From: Leptospira yanagawae serovar Saopaulo str. Sao Paulo = ATCC 700523
Lineage (GTDB): Bacteria; Spirochaetota; Leptospiria; Leptospirales; Leptospiraceae
Assembly: GCF_000332475.2 (NCBI RefSeq)
Contig: NZ_AOGX02000005.1
Location: 1-50,707, forward strand
Direction: 5' to 3'
Length of the DNA: 50,707 nt
Positions 26,533 through 35,637 of the stretch are shown piece by piece. The position numbers were made by a program, and so were the translations under genes. The notes below the pieces were generated by a model. It made no database searches and was not told the DNA's origin. It worked only from the letters and a program-made list of their open reading frames with translations. Every line of letters begins with the position of its first letter. Positions within the stretch are counted from its first letter, which is position 1.

Positions 26533-29500
26533 TACACCAACCGAATGGAATATCCTTTTCGAATTTCAGCCAAACAATTATCTCTTAGCTCTGAAAGCAT
26601 CTCATCCAAATCAGCTTCACTTACAATATCTCGATTGTCTAAGCCATGTTTTACTTTTCGAATCTCAATACGTTTCTCTTTTTTGTATAGAAGTTCATCG
26701 AACAAATCATTTGCTTTGGATTTGTCAGTTGCTATCTGATTTCCATAGTTCTTAATTTGAAGTAAAGTTGGGTACAAACTTTCCACATCTTGTTGCTGGA
26801 GGGAAGCCTCCAACACAGTCTTGATTTGCACTTGCTCTTCTTCAGTAAGTTGCTCAAATCCTTTTCTCGATTTGATTTGGTAGTAAGCAGTTTCCACCTC
26901 GCCTCTATTTTTAAAGACGATGGATTCTCGAATTTCTTTGTAAGCATTTCGAATTGCTTCGTGAGATGAGTTAAGATCAGCCAATTCTTTCCAAGGTCGA
27001 TCAGAACCAAGTTTACTTTCAATTTTTTTAATATCTTCCTCAATCCCCAACTCTTCGCCCAATTCTTTCAATTGGCGGATTTGGTGTTGGTTCAAATCGA
27101 TCAGCTTTCGGATGCGATCTTCACCATCGGGCGTAAAATAGAACTTAGCTTCTTTGTATAACTGAATATCTTCTTTTAATTCAGGAAGATGGTTATATAA
27201 TGTACGGACTGACTCCTCCACCGATTTATCTTTTCTACATTGATCTAAAGCTTTATGCAAGCGATTCAATTCATCAATTGATCTTAATCCTAGCTTTTTT
27301 ATTTTCCCATGAAGCTCCAATACACTCTCCGACAAAGAAGGGAAGTGATTAAATATGGCATCGAATATGCTAACAGATTCAATCTGTAATCCCTGAATTC
27401 CTAAATCAGATTCTAGAAAATCTACACATTGTTTCTTCTCTCTAATAGTAGTGAATGTTATATTTTGACTTAATATTTTTAGGCGTTTGAAAATTGATAT
27501 ACTAAGGATGGAATCCTTTATCCCTTCATCTCGATAACTCGATGCTTCCCGATGGTCAGGCATTTTTATTTTGATTTGTTCTGCTCTGAGTAATCCTGCA
27601 ATGACTGCCTGGATTACATTTTGAGGGTAACCGAAAGGTTGTGATCCATAAAAATCTAGCAGATTATCGCCATCTACAGCAATCTTATCTTTAATATAAT
27701 CCAACATCCGTTGAGGAATCCCTTTATCGATCAGTGGCTCATATCTACCTGATTTTTTTGTCAAAATTGCAAGCCCATCTTTTTCATCTAACAAAGTGGG
27801 TGACGGAGAAATAATTTCTGGCTTAAATAACTGTTCAATATCCTTTGTTGTGATATTAAACTGAGCATCTCTGAATCGAAAGAAAATTTCGGGAAGAAAT
27901 GCTTCTAGTTGTGATTTGAGTTTCTGCAAATATTGGTCGGCTGTATTGGAATTCTGGATCTTATATTCCCTACCATTAAAAAAAATGCGACCACTTGCCC
28001 AAGACAGAAGGATTTCTTGTTTTAATTTATCTTTGTCCCTCTCTAATTTTCTTTTTTCATCATCATAAACTCTTTGTTTTGATGAAGAAAGATTCCCGCT
28101 GTTATTTCGAATCATCTTTTCTGATTGGATGATTTGCCTTGCGAATGTATCAACTCGACTTGTTTCTCCTGGGATAAAAAAGATAACCTTTTCTTTTACC
28201 CCATTTACCGATGTTTTATATTCTTTGGCACTTTCCGAAATAAAGTAATCTTTAGTTGCTGTAGACATAGTATCTTCACGGAAGTTAAGATCGATGCGTA
28301 TTTTTGGTAGTTGCTTTGGTTTGTCGACTCTTCCTTGATGAGAAAATTCCACCTCAATCGGAACATCAAAAATCTTAGGTCTTGATACAGATTCAAAAAC
28401 ATCTTTAGAAAATTCTAAGATCAGTTGCGATGCTTCTTCCTCATCAACAGCAAGTCTAGCCTTGTCCTTTCCCCATTCCTGGGCGACATGATCTTTAATT
28501 CGATATCCCTTCTTATCTTCAAGATAGATAAAGTTTTCCTTTTCAAGCCTCTCAATTGCCTGAGTGACAACTTCTTTCGCTGGCGTCTTGTTTACATTCG
28601 AAAACAACATTCTTTGTATCAGCTCATTTGTAACAGGCTTCAATTCAGAATTCAATTCCATGATGGCAATTATCTTTGCAATATCCACTGCAATCGGAAT
28701 TTCTTCCTTCAATTTATTGGAAATGGTATCAATCGTTCCTGCCATTTCAGAACCTAACGCAGATCCTATTATGTCATAGACATCTTTCATGGTAATGTAA
28801 TCACCAAGACTTCTATCTTTAAAATTGGTTCGGTGATGATTAAAGAGATCGAAAATAGTTTGCAGAACACTTCGAACGGATGCAGAATCCGCTTGCGCTT
28901 TTGTAGAATAAGCTTTAATTGCCTGACTTAAATCGAGGATAAGAGGTATATAGGAAGGAAGTAAAGGATAGAAATCAATAAGCTCATTTTGAGTGACGTT
29001 TTCTGATTCATACCCATTATTTTTAATCTTACTCACCACTTCTTGTGAGAAAAACTCCCTTAGTTGGGGGATTTTTGAGTCGGACTTTTTTAAGATCCTT
29101 CTTCTAACGATTTCATTTACATTCGTTTTATGTAAGTGAACCCTGAACCTAGGGGGAAACCGATCTTGCATTTTAGAGATTTCGATTCCTGGAACATTGT
29201 CCTCTAGTTTCTCTTGACCAGTCACAAAAAGCCAGATAGGAGAATTCTGCAACGAACCAATTTCTGAAACAAAAGTTTGAAGGTTAAGCATACGATCAGT
29301 GTTCTTTCCGATATATTGGCTCATTTCATCGATAACAATTAGCAAACGTTTGTCTGGATGGTTCAATTGCATCATGTCTTTGATTTCTTGAACAGCATTA
29401 CGGATCGCTTCGCCTTCTTTTAACGTCTTATTTACATATCTTGAATAAAACCAATCTGTAGGATTCGGAAATTCATTCGGATAAAGGATATGATAAACAC

Positions 29501-30143
29501 GAGAAAATTGATCTGGTGCTTTATCTTTATTTTTGTCCTCACTCCATTCACAATTATATTTCTGGCGATAAACTTTTAAAAACTCTTCATACCTGCCTTC
29601 TTTTTGCAAAGACAACTCATATCTTGCGATTGGTTCCTTATTACTGTAACCTAACTCAATCTGAATTTGCCTATAAATCGTTGCCGATGGTAACTCAGAT
29701 GACTTTGCAACAGAACTAATATCAAAAACTACAGCGATTGCATCTCCAAACTTTTTCTTGCATTCTTTCCAAATTTCTTGGAATTCCTTTGCATTTGGAT
29801 TATCATCTCGATCCACCAATGCTTCTGAAAGCAACTTCCCAGATGGTAACTTAATATCTCCAAACGACAATCCTAATAACTTAGCAAAAGAAGACTTCCC
29901 TGATCCAAAAAATCCCGAAATCCAAGACGCAGGCAATCCTTCATTAGCATCAAGAGATTTTGAAATTGATGAGAGAAGATTCACATACTGCTCATGAATT
30001 CCTGTCTCTGCACCCTCCTTGTTTGTCGTAATCACATATTCACTAACTTCCCTCTCCAATATTTCAGGAGATCTCTGTTGGAAGTAAATTACTGGATCTA
30101 TAGTTTTTGTGATATCTCTAGCAAGAATCTCTTTGATAATCAT
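26532..30143 (-). CDS. brxC: BREX P-loop ATPase BrxC/PglY
   Basis: The 1203-aa protein begins with the family's KEILARDITKTIDPVI block, and a Walker A loop GFFGSGKSSFAKLL lies at about residues 77-90. A Walker B-like LLIVIDEMSQYIG and WLFVTGQEKLED follow. The central and C-terminal regions have long helical and coiled-coil stretches (for example around the KLKQEILLSWASGR region). This is the largest conserved BREX protein and is thought to drive the anti-phage step with PglZ. The ATG (30143) directly abuts the brxB stop codon. Length is normal and no lesion is visible. Confidence 0.92.
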   Translation of the reverse strand: MIIKEILARDITKTIDPVIYFQQRSPEILEREVSEYVITTNKEGAETGIHEQYVNLLSSISKSLDANEGLPASWISGFFGSGKSSFAKLLGLSFGDIKLPSGKLLSEALVDRDDNPNAKEFQEIWKECKKKFGDAIAVVFDISSVAKSSELPSATIYRQIQIELGYSNKEPIARYELSLQKEGRYEEFLKVYRQKYNCEWSEDKNKDKAPDQFSRVYHILYPNEFPNPTDWFYSRYVNKTLKEGEAIRNAVQEIKDMMQLNHPDKRLLIVIDEMSQYIGKNTDRMLNLQTFVSEIGSLQNSPIWLFVTGQEKLEDNVPGIEISKMQDRFPPRFRVHLHKTNVNEIVRRRILKKSDSKIPQLREFFSQEVVSKIKNNGYESENVTQNELIDFYPLLPSYIPLILDLSQAIKAYSTKAQADSASVRSVLQTIFDLFNHHRTNFKDRSLGDYITMKDVYDIIGSALGSEMAGTIDTISNKLKEEIPIAVDIAKIIAIMELNSELKPVTNELIQRMLFSNVNKTPAKEVVTQAIERLEKENFIYLEDKKGYRIKDHVAQEWGKDKARLAVDEEEASQLILEFSKDVFESVSRPKIFDVPIEVEFSHQGRVDKPKQLPKIRIDLNFREDTMSTATKDYFISESAKEYKTSVNGVKEKVIFFIPGETSRVDTFARQIIQSEKMIRNNSGNLSSSKQRVYDDEKRKLERDKDKLKQEILLSWASGRIFFNGREYKIQNSNTADQYLQKLKSQLEAFLPEIFFRFRDAQFNITTKDIEQLFKPEIISPSPTLLDEKDGLAILTKKSGRYEPLIDKGIPQRMLDYIKDKIAVDGDNLLDFYGSQPFGYPQNVIQAVIAGLLRAEQIKIKMPDHREASSYRDEGIKDSILSISIFKRLKILSQNITFTTIREKKQCVDFLESDLGIQGLQIESVSIFDAIFNHFPSLSESVLELHGKIKKLGLRSIDELNRLHKALDQCRKDKSVEESVRTLYNHLPELKEDIQLYKEAKFYFTPDGEDRIRKLIDLNQHQIRQLKELGEELGIEEDIKKIESKLGSDRPWKELADLNSSHEAIRNAYKEIRESIVFKNRGEVETAYYQIKSRKGFEQLTEEEQVQIKTVLEASLQQQDVESLYPTLLQIKNYGNQIATDKSKANDLFDELLYKKEKRIEIRKVKHGLDNRDIVSEADLDEMLSELRDNCLAEIRKGYSIRLV

Positions 30144-30761
30144 TTAGTACATCCTTGGACGATAATTTGAATCAGGACTTAAAACTCCCATATAACTTAA
30201 CGACGTTTCTGAAGTCCTAACACCAGGATATAAAAATATGACAGGTAATCCTCTTGTGTTAGTTAAGAAAGTTAATAAGGAAGAAGTTCGATAGAAGGGA
30301 TACAGAAATCCTGCCCTCGTAATAAATACGACTCCCTTTTTACCTCGAAGACTCTTATGAAAATCTTCTATCTTTTTTGATATGGATTTCGAAATACCCT
30401 CCTCACTCTCAAGTAGATTGGAGAATACATCACTTATGAATACAAAGGAGCTACTATAATCCTTTGCATATTCAAACAAAGCTTTTTCTGTTTTTATAAT
30501 ATCATCAATAGACGTATCACCATCTCTCTGACCTATTAAAGCCAAGCACTCGTGTGCCAAATTAATCTCTAGAATTTCGATTCCATCTTTTTTGATCTCT
30601 TGAATCATTTCCAAAAATCTTGAACGTATAAAAAACTCTTCTGATGGTGGATAAACAAAGATTGAGAAAGGATAATTCTGGCTTTGAGTTACCTGAATCC
30701 CCTCTGGATGAGTGATATCCTTTTTTAAATCATTCAAACGTTTTAAAAGTTCAGTATTCAT
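30144..30761 (-). CDS. brxB: BREX protein BrxB (DUF1788)
   Basis: The 205-aa product matches BrxB in length and features. It begins MNTELLKRLNDLKK, has the YPFSIFVYPPSEEFFIRSRFLEMI block, a central LFEYAKDYSSSFVFISDVFSNL, and KKGVVFITRAGFLYPFYRTSSLLTFL. It ends SNYRPRMY, the typical BrxB terminus. The ATG at 30761 is chosen because it overlaps the brxA stop as ATGA; the open frame runs 19 codons further upstream within brxA. BrxB is a conserved BREX protein of unknown biochemical role. It abuts brxC with no gap. Confidence 0.88.
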   Translation of the reverse strand: MNTELLKRLNDLKKDITHPEGIQVTQSQNYPFSIFVYPPSEEFFIRSRFLEMIQEIKKDGIEILEINLAHECLALIGQRDGDTSIDDIIKTEKALFEYAKDYSSSFVFISDVFSNLLESEEGISKSISKKIEDFHKSLRGKKGVVFITRAGFLYPFYRTSSLLTFLTNTRGLPVIFLYPGVRTSETSLSYMGVLSPDSNYRPRMY

Positions 30762-31537
30762 GGATAAACCAAACCTGACATTTGTTTCAATTGTATGGAT
30801 GGTTGCTCGCCATACCACATAAGCGAGATATAATTTTCAGATTTTAGTTTTTCAAAACCATCGAACAGATCTTGCTTTGATTTAAAAAAACCTCGATACA
30901 ATGAGGTTTGATGCAATTGATCGATGTCAAAACTAATGGACTTTAGCAAAAACAAAAAATAGTAAAAACCAAGACTAGAGTACAAAAGATTTTCTTTAAC
31001 AAATATCTTTTGCCCATGCACTAACTTTAAAGATTTTGTCGCAGTGATTAATTTTGCAGAATATGTATTTCGAGTAAATGCTCTTGTCTCTTCAGACATT
31101 ACTGTTGATAATTCACGGGACAATTGATCTCTCGTGAAAGTAGATTTTTCGGGCAGGGGATACAAAAACTGGTTCATATACCATCGGAATAATGGATCTG
31201 AAAGTGATAGGTGGGCTAAAATCACCCAAACCCAATCGACTCGATTGAATGATCCAAGATTCAATTGCAGAAATCGAAATGCAATGTCATAGTTCAGGAA
31301 GCGATGTTTAAAAACTAAAAGCAGGTTTTTTACCCTTTTGTCAGTTTTGTTCGAATACCACCGCTCACGAATCACCGTATCAACATCGATTGGATCTTTT
31401 TCTAGCAAATACCTTTCTACATAGGTTTTGGATTCTTCTGGGAATGAGCTTACTTTTAGTAAGTGGAAATTGATTTTATTTGCAATTTTCGGCAATGCCA
31501 GAAGAGAGTCGTTTACCTTTTCGATTTGGCTATTCAT
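30758..31537 (-). CDS. brxA: BREX protein BrxA (DUF1819)
   Basis: The 259-aa protein (ATG at 31537) fits BrxA: an N-terminal helical region, RERWYSNKTDKRVKNLLLVFKHRFLN, and LSLSDPLFRWYMNQFLYPL. A C-terminal winged-helix-like part follows (VKENLLYSSLGFYYFLFLLKS ... LYRGFFKSKQDLFDGFEKLK). Family knowledge: BrxA is a DNA-binding protein found in BREX types 1, 3, 5 and 6. The chosen ATG overlaps the end of brxE by 8 bp; a GTG seven codons upstream (31558) is an alternative start. It is coupled to brxB through ATGA. Confidence 0.85.
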   Translation of the reverse strand: MNSQIEKVNDSLLALPKIANKINFHLLKVSSFPEESKTYVERYLLEKDPIDVDTVIRERWYSNKTDKRVKNLLLVFKHRFLNYDIAFRFLQLNLGSFNRVDWVWVILAHLSLSDPLFRWYMNQFLYPLPEKSTFTRDQLSRELSTVMSEETRAFTRNTYSAKLITATKSLKLVHGQKIFVKENLLYSSLGFYYFLFLLKSISFDIDQLHQTSLYRGFFKSKQDLFDGFEKLKSENYISLMWYGEQPSIQLKQMSGLVYP

Positions 31538-32153
31538 AATAAGGAAAACTCCATTCACCCTTTTTCAATGAAATAGCAGAAAGTAAGTTCCGAAAATGGC
31601 TGACCGAAATGTCTTTTGAACTAATTTTTTCTTTCAGCTTAACACCAAAAGCAGTTCCCTCTGTATTCGGATTCGATTCGTTTATCGATATATTCTTAAA
31701 TTCTTCTAATAACTCCTCTTTCTTAGCCGAAGAATTAATAATTTTCTTTATGTTGCTTGAAATCTCAGACGGGAAACGTTTCAAATGGAAAATACGATCA
31801 CTTAATTCGGATTCTAAGTAAGGAGGTGCAATAAAAATGGAAAGAGTTATAGTTTGGTTCTTTGCATCTTTCAGTTTCTTCCACTCAAAATCTTTTGCGG
31901 AAGAAACAATTGCTTCCATAGCGGAGATCTCTCCAATAAGTTGATCATCGGAAGGCAATAATTTACGAAAAAACGTACCTCCCCCATCCAAATCGGTCGC
32001 ATCCAAATTTTTATCCCACCAAGCAAAACGTGGAGATTCTCCGAGACGAGCTACTAGAAATCGAATCGACAATATTGAATCTAAATCCTCTAAAGAAAAA
32101 GTCAGATTTGCTTCGATTTTAGCGTTTCCCATAAGTTTTACAATATTTTTCAT
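31530..32153 (-). CDS. brxE: BREX type 6 protein BrxE
   Basis: BrxE is the signature gene of type 6 BREX and stands first in the operon here, as expected. The 207-aa product shows the family phrase FLVARLGESPRFAWWDKNLDATDLDGGGTFFRKLLP (about residues 32-67). A central FIAPPYLESELSDRIFHLKR and a C-terminus ending KKGEWSFPYYE follow. Its biochemical role is unknown. The ATG at 32153 lacks a good RBS; a downstream ATG at 32132 (MGNAKIE) is possible. The 179-bp gap before it must carry the main BREX promoter, but I could not identify convincing -35/-10 elements. Confidence 0.8.
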   Translation of the reverse strand: MKNIVKLMGNAKIEANLTFSLEDLDSILSIRFLVARLGESPRFAWWDKNLDATDLDGGGTFFRKLLPSDDQLIGEISAMEAIVSSAKDFEWKKLKDAKNQTITLSIFIAPPYLESELSDRIFHLKRFPSEISSNIKKIINSSAKKEELLEEFKNISINESNPNTEGTAFGVKLKEKISSKDISVSHFRNLLSAISLKKGEWSFPYYE

Positions 32154-32332
32154 TCAATATCTTAAAATTCAACCCAGTTTTATAGAAAATTGGCGACTAA
32201 CAAAAAAAGAAACCCTTATAAAATTCTAATTCCCGTTATCACTTTGTGAAAGAAGCCAATGAAGTAATTTTTACAATATCATTGCGATAGGACAAATCTG
32301 AGATAGTTTTATTAAATATTTATAAAATGATG

Positions 32333-33190
32333 CTAAATTTCGAATTTCGAAGCAATTTTGAACTCATCATGAAAAGGTAGCCCTAATTTTGGAAGAAGTT
32401 CAGGAAGGGCAATTGCAAAACTAACGTAGTAATAAGAAAGTAGTTCATAACCAGAAAAACTCCTCCCAGGTATTTTTTGAACAGTATACCCACTCTTATC
32501 TGGGCTGATTCCATTTGTTCCAATTGTGGCAATTTCAATGGCTATATTTTTCACTTCTTCAGATGGCAAATTAGCAAAATACTTTCTAGCACCTATCATG
32601 TGTAATATTACAGCATGATTCGTCCCGATTATTTCCTGGGATTGTAGAAACCGAGCCATTTCGATATCTTCATTCGAGACTCTATTTTCGGCAGGTAATG
32701 GCTCCACATGATCTTCTTCATCGACCAAATTAAATAAATAATCGATTTGAAGTCGTTTCGCCCATCTTTGAATTAAATCGTATTCTATGCCTTCGGGCTT
32801 TTCTTTGCCTAAATTCAAAAATTGTTCGTAAAAATCTTTTGCAATTTTTAGTTCTTCTGCATTTGACTTGAAATCGTTCACGTAATCAATGCAGAATAGT
32901 TCTCCAAATTGCATGGCGAAAACTAGATTTAAAATTCTGTTTTTAGAAATTACAAACTGAGGAGCATACTCTTGAACCTTTTTACTTGTCGAGGCTTCAA
33001 TATACTCTTTCATCATATAAAAGAGTGAGATCAACTGAAAAGGTCTTAACCGTTCAAAACGATCAAACAAATATTTCTCAATGAATAAGTCTATGGGGGC
33101 GTTGAAAATCTGTGATACTAAACCATCATGAAGCTTTTTGAAGTATTGGTTGATATTTATGGAATTATTCTTCTTTTCTAACTCAGTCAA
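32333..33190 (-). pseudogene. C-terminal fragment of a TPR/metallopeptidase-like protein
   Basis: The 285-codon frame encodes NAPIDLFIEKYLFDRFERLRPFQLISL, SKNRILNLVFAMQFGELF, an acidic linker, GTNHAVILHMIGARKYFANLP and FSGYELLSYYYVSFAIALPE. I recall this as the C-terminal domain of long TPR proteins that carry an HELVH-type metal site in the middle. That middle is absent here. The frame opens at a TTG inside the end of the upstream fragment (33183-33557), and a single-base shift in a T-run at the junction separates the two. It is therefore best read as the tail of one gene that has lost its centre. A functional short version cannot be excluded. Confidence 0.55.
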
Positions 33191-33557
33191 AAAACCATGG
33201 AAGGGAATCTATTGCCTGGTCTTGTTTACCTAGTTCAGAGAAGATTTGTCCCAAAAGACGATGAAATTCAGAATTTGTTGGATACTGATTAACTATCGGA
33301 ATTAATAATCGTTCTGCTTCTTCAAATTTACCTTTTTCACATAAAGATACTATTTTCCTGTAATCTTTATCCAAAGTTTCGATGGATTGAATATCAACCT
33401 TAATAGTCACAATATCGTTGGAAACGACAATTAAAGGCTCGTAAACCCCTACTCTATAAAAATCTGCCAGAACTTGAATAATAGATTTTTCATTACCTCT
33501 TTCAATATTTGGGAATATTGAATAAAAGAAATCATCTAATCTATGTATCAATTCCAT
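33183..33557 (-). pseudogene. N-terminal TPR fragment of the same broken gene
   Basis: The 124-aa product has a TPR hairpin near its end (YRKIVSLCEKGKFEEAERLLIPIVNQYPTNSEFHRLLGQIFSELGKQDQAIDSL, about residues 65-118). It then runs out in PWFFD and a stop. The TPR pattern is cut in mid-repeat, where the next repeat would be expected. It overlaps the C-terminal fragment at 32333-33190 by 8 bp in another frame. The first 60 residues form the family's N-terminal domain (VYEPLIVVSNDIVTIKVDI). An internal deletion joining the two ends, plus a frameshift, explains the layout. Confidence 0.55.
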
Positions 33558-33623
33558 ACTTTAATTCTTAAACCTGATTTTAACCAAGTATATGTTAGCA
33601 ATGACCTAGGACAATTTGAAAAG

Positions 33624-34295
33624 TCATAGGCTATATTGGTTTTTCAAATTCCTAGAACTCCAATTTTCCCAAAAAATCCGTGCTGAACCACCTAACTGAC
33701 CAGGATCTTGGCATTTTTGGATCATTGCCCAGGTTGTCGGAGAAACTCTTTCCTCACTCCATTTGGCAAAATGGTTCCACAGCTCTTCTAATTTGATTCC
33801 TTCACTTTTTCTTTGAGTTTTATGTACTTTATTTTGTACCTCAATTGTACTTATAGGAGGTGCATCAAAATGAGAGTCAGCATTGGATTTTCCGATGGGT
33901 GCCATTTGGATTTTTTCTTTAATCTCCGTAACGGGAGTTGGATTTTTCTCCAATGCAGTTTCTGTATTCATTTTCGGATAAATCGGTTTCAGGAATCTTC
34001 GTCGACCATCAAATCCAGTTTGAATGAGTAATCCCCTTCTCTTTAGTTCTGAGATTAATCTTGAGACCGTGTCTGTTTTTAATCCGAGAATCTCTGACAG
34101 ATATTTGTTTGATGCGAAACAGCCTTCTTTCTCATGCAAAGAAACTATTTCTGCAAGAAGCCTTGTTTGGCTGTGAGATAGTTTTAAATTTTCGATCCAT
34201 ACAGGTGTCCATACACCAGTTCTAATTTGTGCTTTCATTTTAGGTTCCGTTGTAAATCGAGAGAACACGCCTCTGGCTAGAGCAAACGATTTCAT
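33624..34295 (-). CDS. Winged-helix protein, candidate plasmid replication initiator (Rep)
   Basis: The 223-aa product has a helix-turn-helix/winged-helix region: LSHSQTRLLAEIVSLHEKEGCFASNKYLSEILGLKTDTVSRLISELKRRGLL (about residues 40-91). A basic linker and a C-terminal helical part (EELWNHFAKWSEERVSPTTWAMIQK) follow. This resembles Rep- and DnaD-like proteins of plasmids. It lies directly downstream of parA-parB, with the dyad-rich region 34296-34810 between, the usual rep/par/ori layout. Residue 20 (ATG at 34238) is an alternative start, and neither site has a strong RBS. The Rep role is inferred from domain and position; a plain transcriptional regulator is possible. Confidence 0.55.
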   Translation of the reverse strand: MKSFALARGVFSRFTTEPKMKAQIRTGVWTPVWIENLKLSHSQTRLLAEIVSLHEKEGCFASNKYLSEILGLKTDTVSRLISELKRRGLLIQTGFDGRRRFLKPIYPKMNTETALEKNPTPVTEIKEKIQMAPIGKSNADSHFDAPPISTIEVQNKVHKTQRKSEGIKLEELWNHFAKWSEERVSPTTWAMIQKCQDPGQLGGSARIFWENWSSRNLKNQYSL

Positions 34296-34810
34296 TTTTT
34301 TGCCATACTCAACTCCCCTATTCCGACGAAGTTATGCCTTCGGCTAAGTCAGGTTGTCAAATTTTTGAAAGTTCTTTCGAACGTTCAATTAGCTGGAACT
34401 TTTTGGATTCCAGGCTGTTAATCTAACGGCATTGTGGTAGTGCCGTGGCAAGACGTGTTAATCCAGCCAAATCCATTTATCGAATAGAAATGGAAACTCG
34501 TCAATAGTTTTTAGAGACATAATTAAGTTATTTGGGACTTTTGGAAAATGTCTCTGGTTTGGCTACCACACCGCCCCAGAGTGATTTTGATTAACAACCC
34601 AGTAATGGATTAATTAGTACAATGCTATCGGGGTACGAAAATTGGTACCACTTTTTTATTTTCTGAGGGAAATTTTTTTTGGGCATTTAAGTTGGGTAAA
34701 TGTTCATTTTTGGTCAGCAAATCTTTGCTGGGACATTGAATTCAGATCATATTTCCGAATCGGCGTTTTCTTTATATCTCTGAGTTTGATGCAGTGTTAT
34801 AATTTGGGCA
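34296..34810. other. Dyad-rich region, candidate replication origin
   Basis: The 515 bp between the Rep candidate and parB hold several perfect inverted repeats. They are CTGGAA/TTCCAG (34393-34398, 34408-34413), ACGGCA/TGCCGT (34426-34431, 34441-34446), AGAGACA/TGTCTCT (34513-34519, 34549-34555) and CAGCAAA-TC-TTTGCTG (34715-34730). GTTAATC occurs twice (near 34417 and 34457). No long iteron array is seen. Clustered dyads beside a Rep candidate suggest an origin or rep control region. The last hairpin may also end the parAB transcript. Confidence 0.4.
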
Positions 34811-35626
34811 TTAAATCAGTTTCTTTAATTCATTATTGATCTGTTTGATTCGAATATTTGCAGATTTGATTTGCTTTTCAAGTTTAGATTTCTCTAACTT
34901 CAACCTCTTAGCTAGTTCCTTTGAAGTTAATTTAGGAGTCCTTTGCTTTTTTGCTGAATCTTTGAAATCTTTAACTTTAGATTTCTCTTTGCTCTCAAAG
35001 GAGTTAACTATCTTGATCTTCTCTTCTAAGCCAAGAGAGGATATTTGACTCATTTGATGAGTAGTCAATTTTCTAATAGTTTCAGGATTAGTTTGACCCG
35101 CTCCCTCTAATTGGGTTACGGACTTTCCATGAATGATTCTTTTTTTTACCCAATCCAAACTCTTGTGGATTTTTTTTGCGATATCTTCATTTCGTAAATT
35201 GGACTTCTCTTTTATGGTTAGCAAAGCCTTGGCAATTTCATAGTCTGTTAAATCTTCCCTTTGAATGTTCTCTAGTAATTGGATCGTATCATCATCAGTG
35301 TCACTAATGACTGTAACTGCCTTGATTGAAACATGTGGTGCGTATTTTTTTACAGCTAAGCACCTTCGATAACCATATACAAGATCATATTTTCCATTGC
35401 GATTCCTTTCTGGAGAAATTCCCACTGGCTCTAGTTGACCATTTTCTAAAATAGACTTAGCCAATTCTTCCAATGAAGATTCATCGTAATCATCACGAAT
35501 ATTTTTCGATAAATTCAATTCGATGTCTTGAATTGGAAGACTTAGGTATTGTTGAATACCCTCAAAGTGCGATGTCGCACTTTTGAATTCAGAATCAGAG
35601 AATATTTTTTTGAGTTGCTTTGCCAT
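34811..35626 (-). CDS. parB: ParB-family partition protein
   Basis: The 271-aa protein has the ParB N-terminal CTP-binding domain: LPIQDIELNLSKNIRDDYDESSLEELAKSILENGQLEPVGI, the arginine box YGYRRCLA (about residues 83-90), and LLENIQREDLTDYEIAKAL. An HTH follows (LRNEDIAKKIHKSLDWVKKRI), then a Lys-rich coiled-coil C-terminus. ParB spreads from parS sites and works with ParA to segregate the replicon. The gene follows parA by 11 bp. A parS-like palindrome lies within its own first 25 codons, at 35564-35583. Length and domain order are normal for plasmid ParB. Confidence 0.9.
   Translation of the reverse strand: MAKQLKKIFSDSEFKSATSHFEGIQQYLSLPIQDIELNLSKNIRDDYDESSLEELAKSILENGQLEPVGISPERNRNGKYDLVYGYRRCLAVKKYAPHVSIKAVTVISDTDDDTIQLLENIQREDLTDYEIAKALLTIKEKSNLRNEDIAKKIHKSLDWVKKRIIHGKSVTQLEGAGQTNPETIRKLTTHQMSQISSLGLEEKIKIVNSFESKEKSKVKDFKDSAKKQRTPKLTSKELAKRLKLEKSKLEKQIKSANIRIKQINNELKKLI
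35564..35583. promoter_or_regulatory. parS-like palindrome inside the 5' end of parB
   Basis: AAAGTGCGA (35564-35572), TG, TCGCACTTT (35575-35583) is a perfect 9-bp-arm palindrome. It shares its core GTGCGA-NN-TCGCAC with the palindrome upstream of parA. Two copies of one dyad around parAB are the expected pattern for ParB binding sites. Confidence 0.65.
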
Positions 35627-35637
35627 TTCTGTTGCCC

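Noticed and set aside
34642..34839. 65-codon plus-strand hydrophobic frame
   Set aside because: It lies over the dyad-rich origin candidate and the end of parB, with no RBS.
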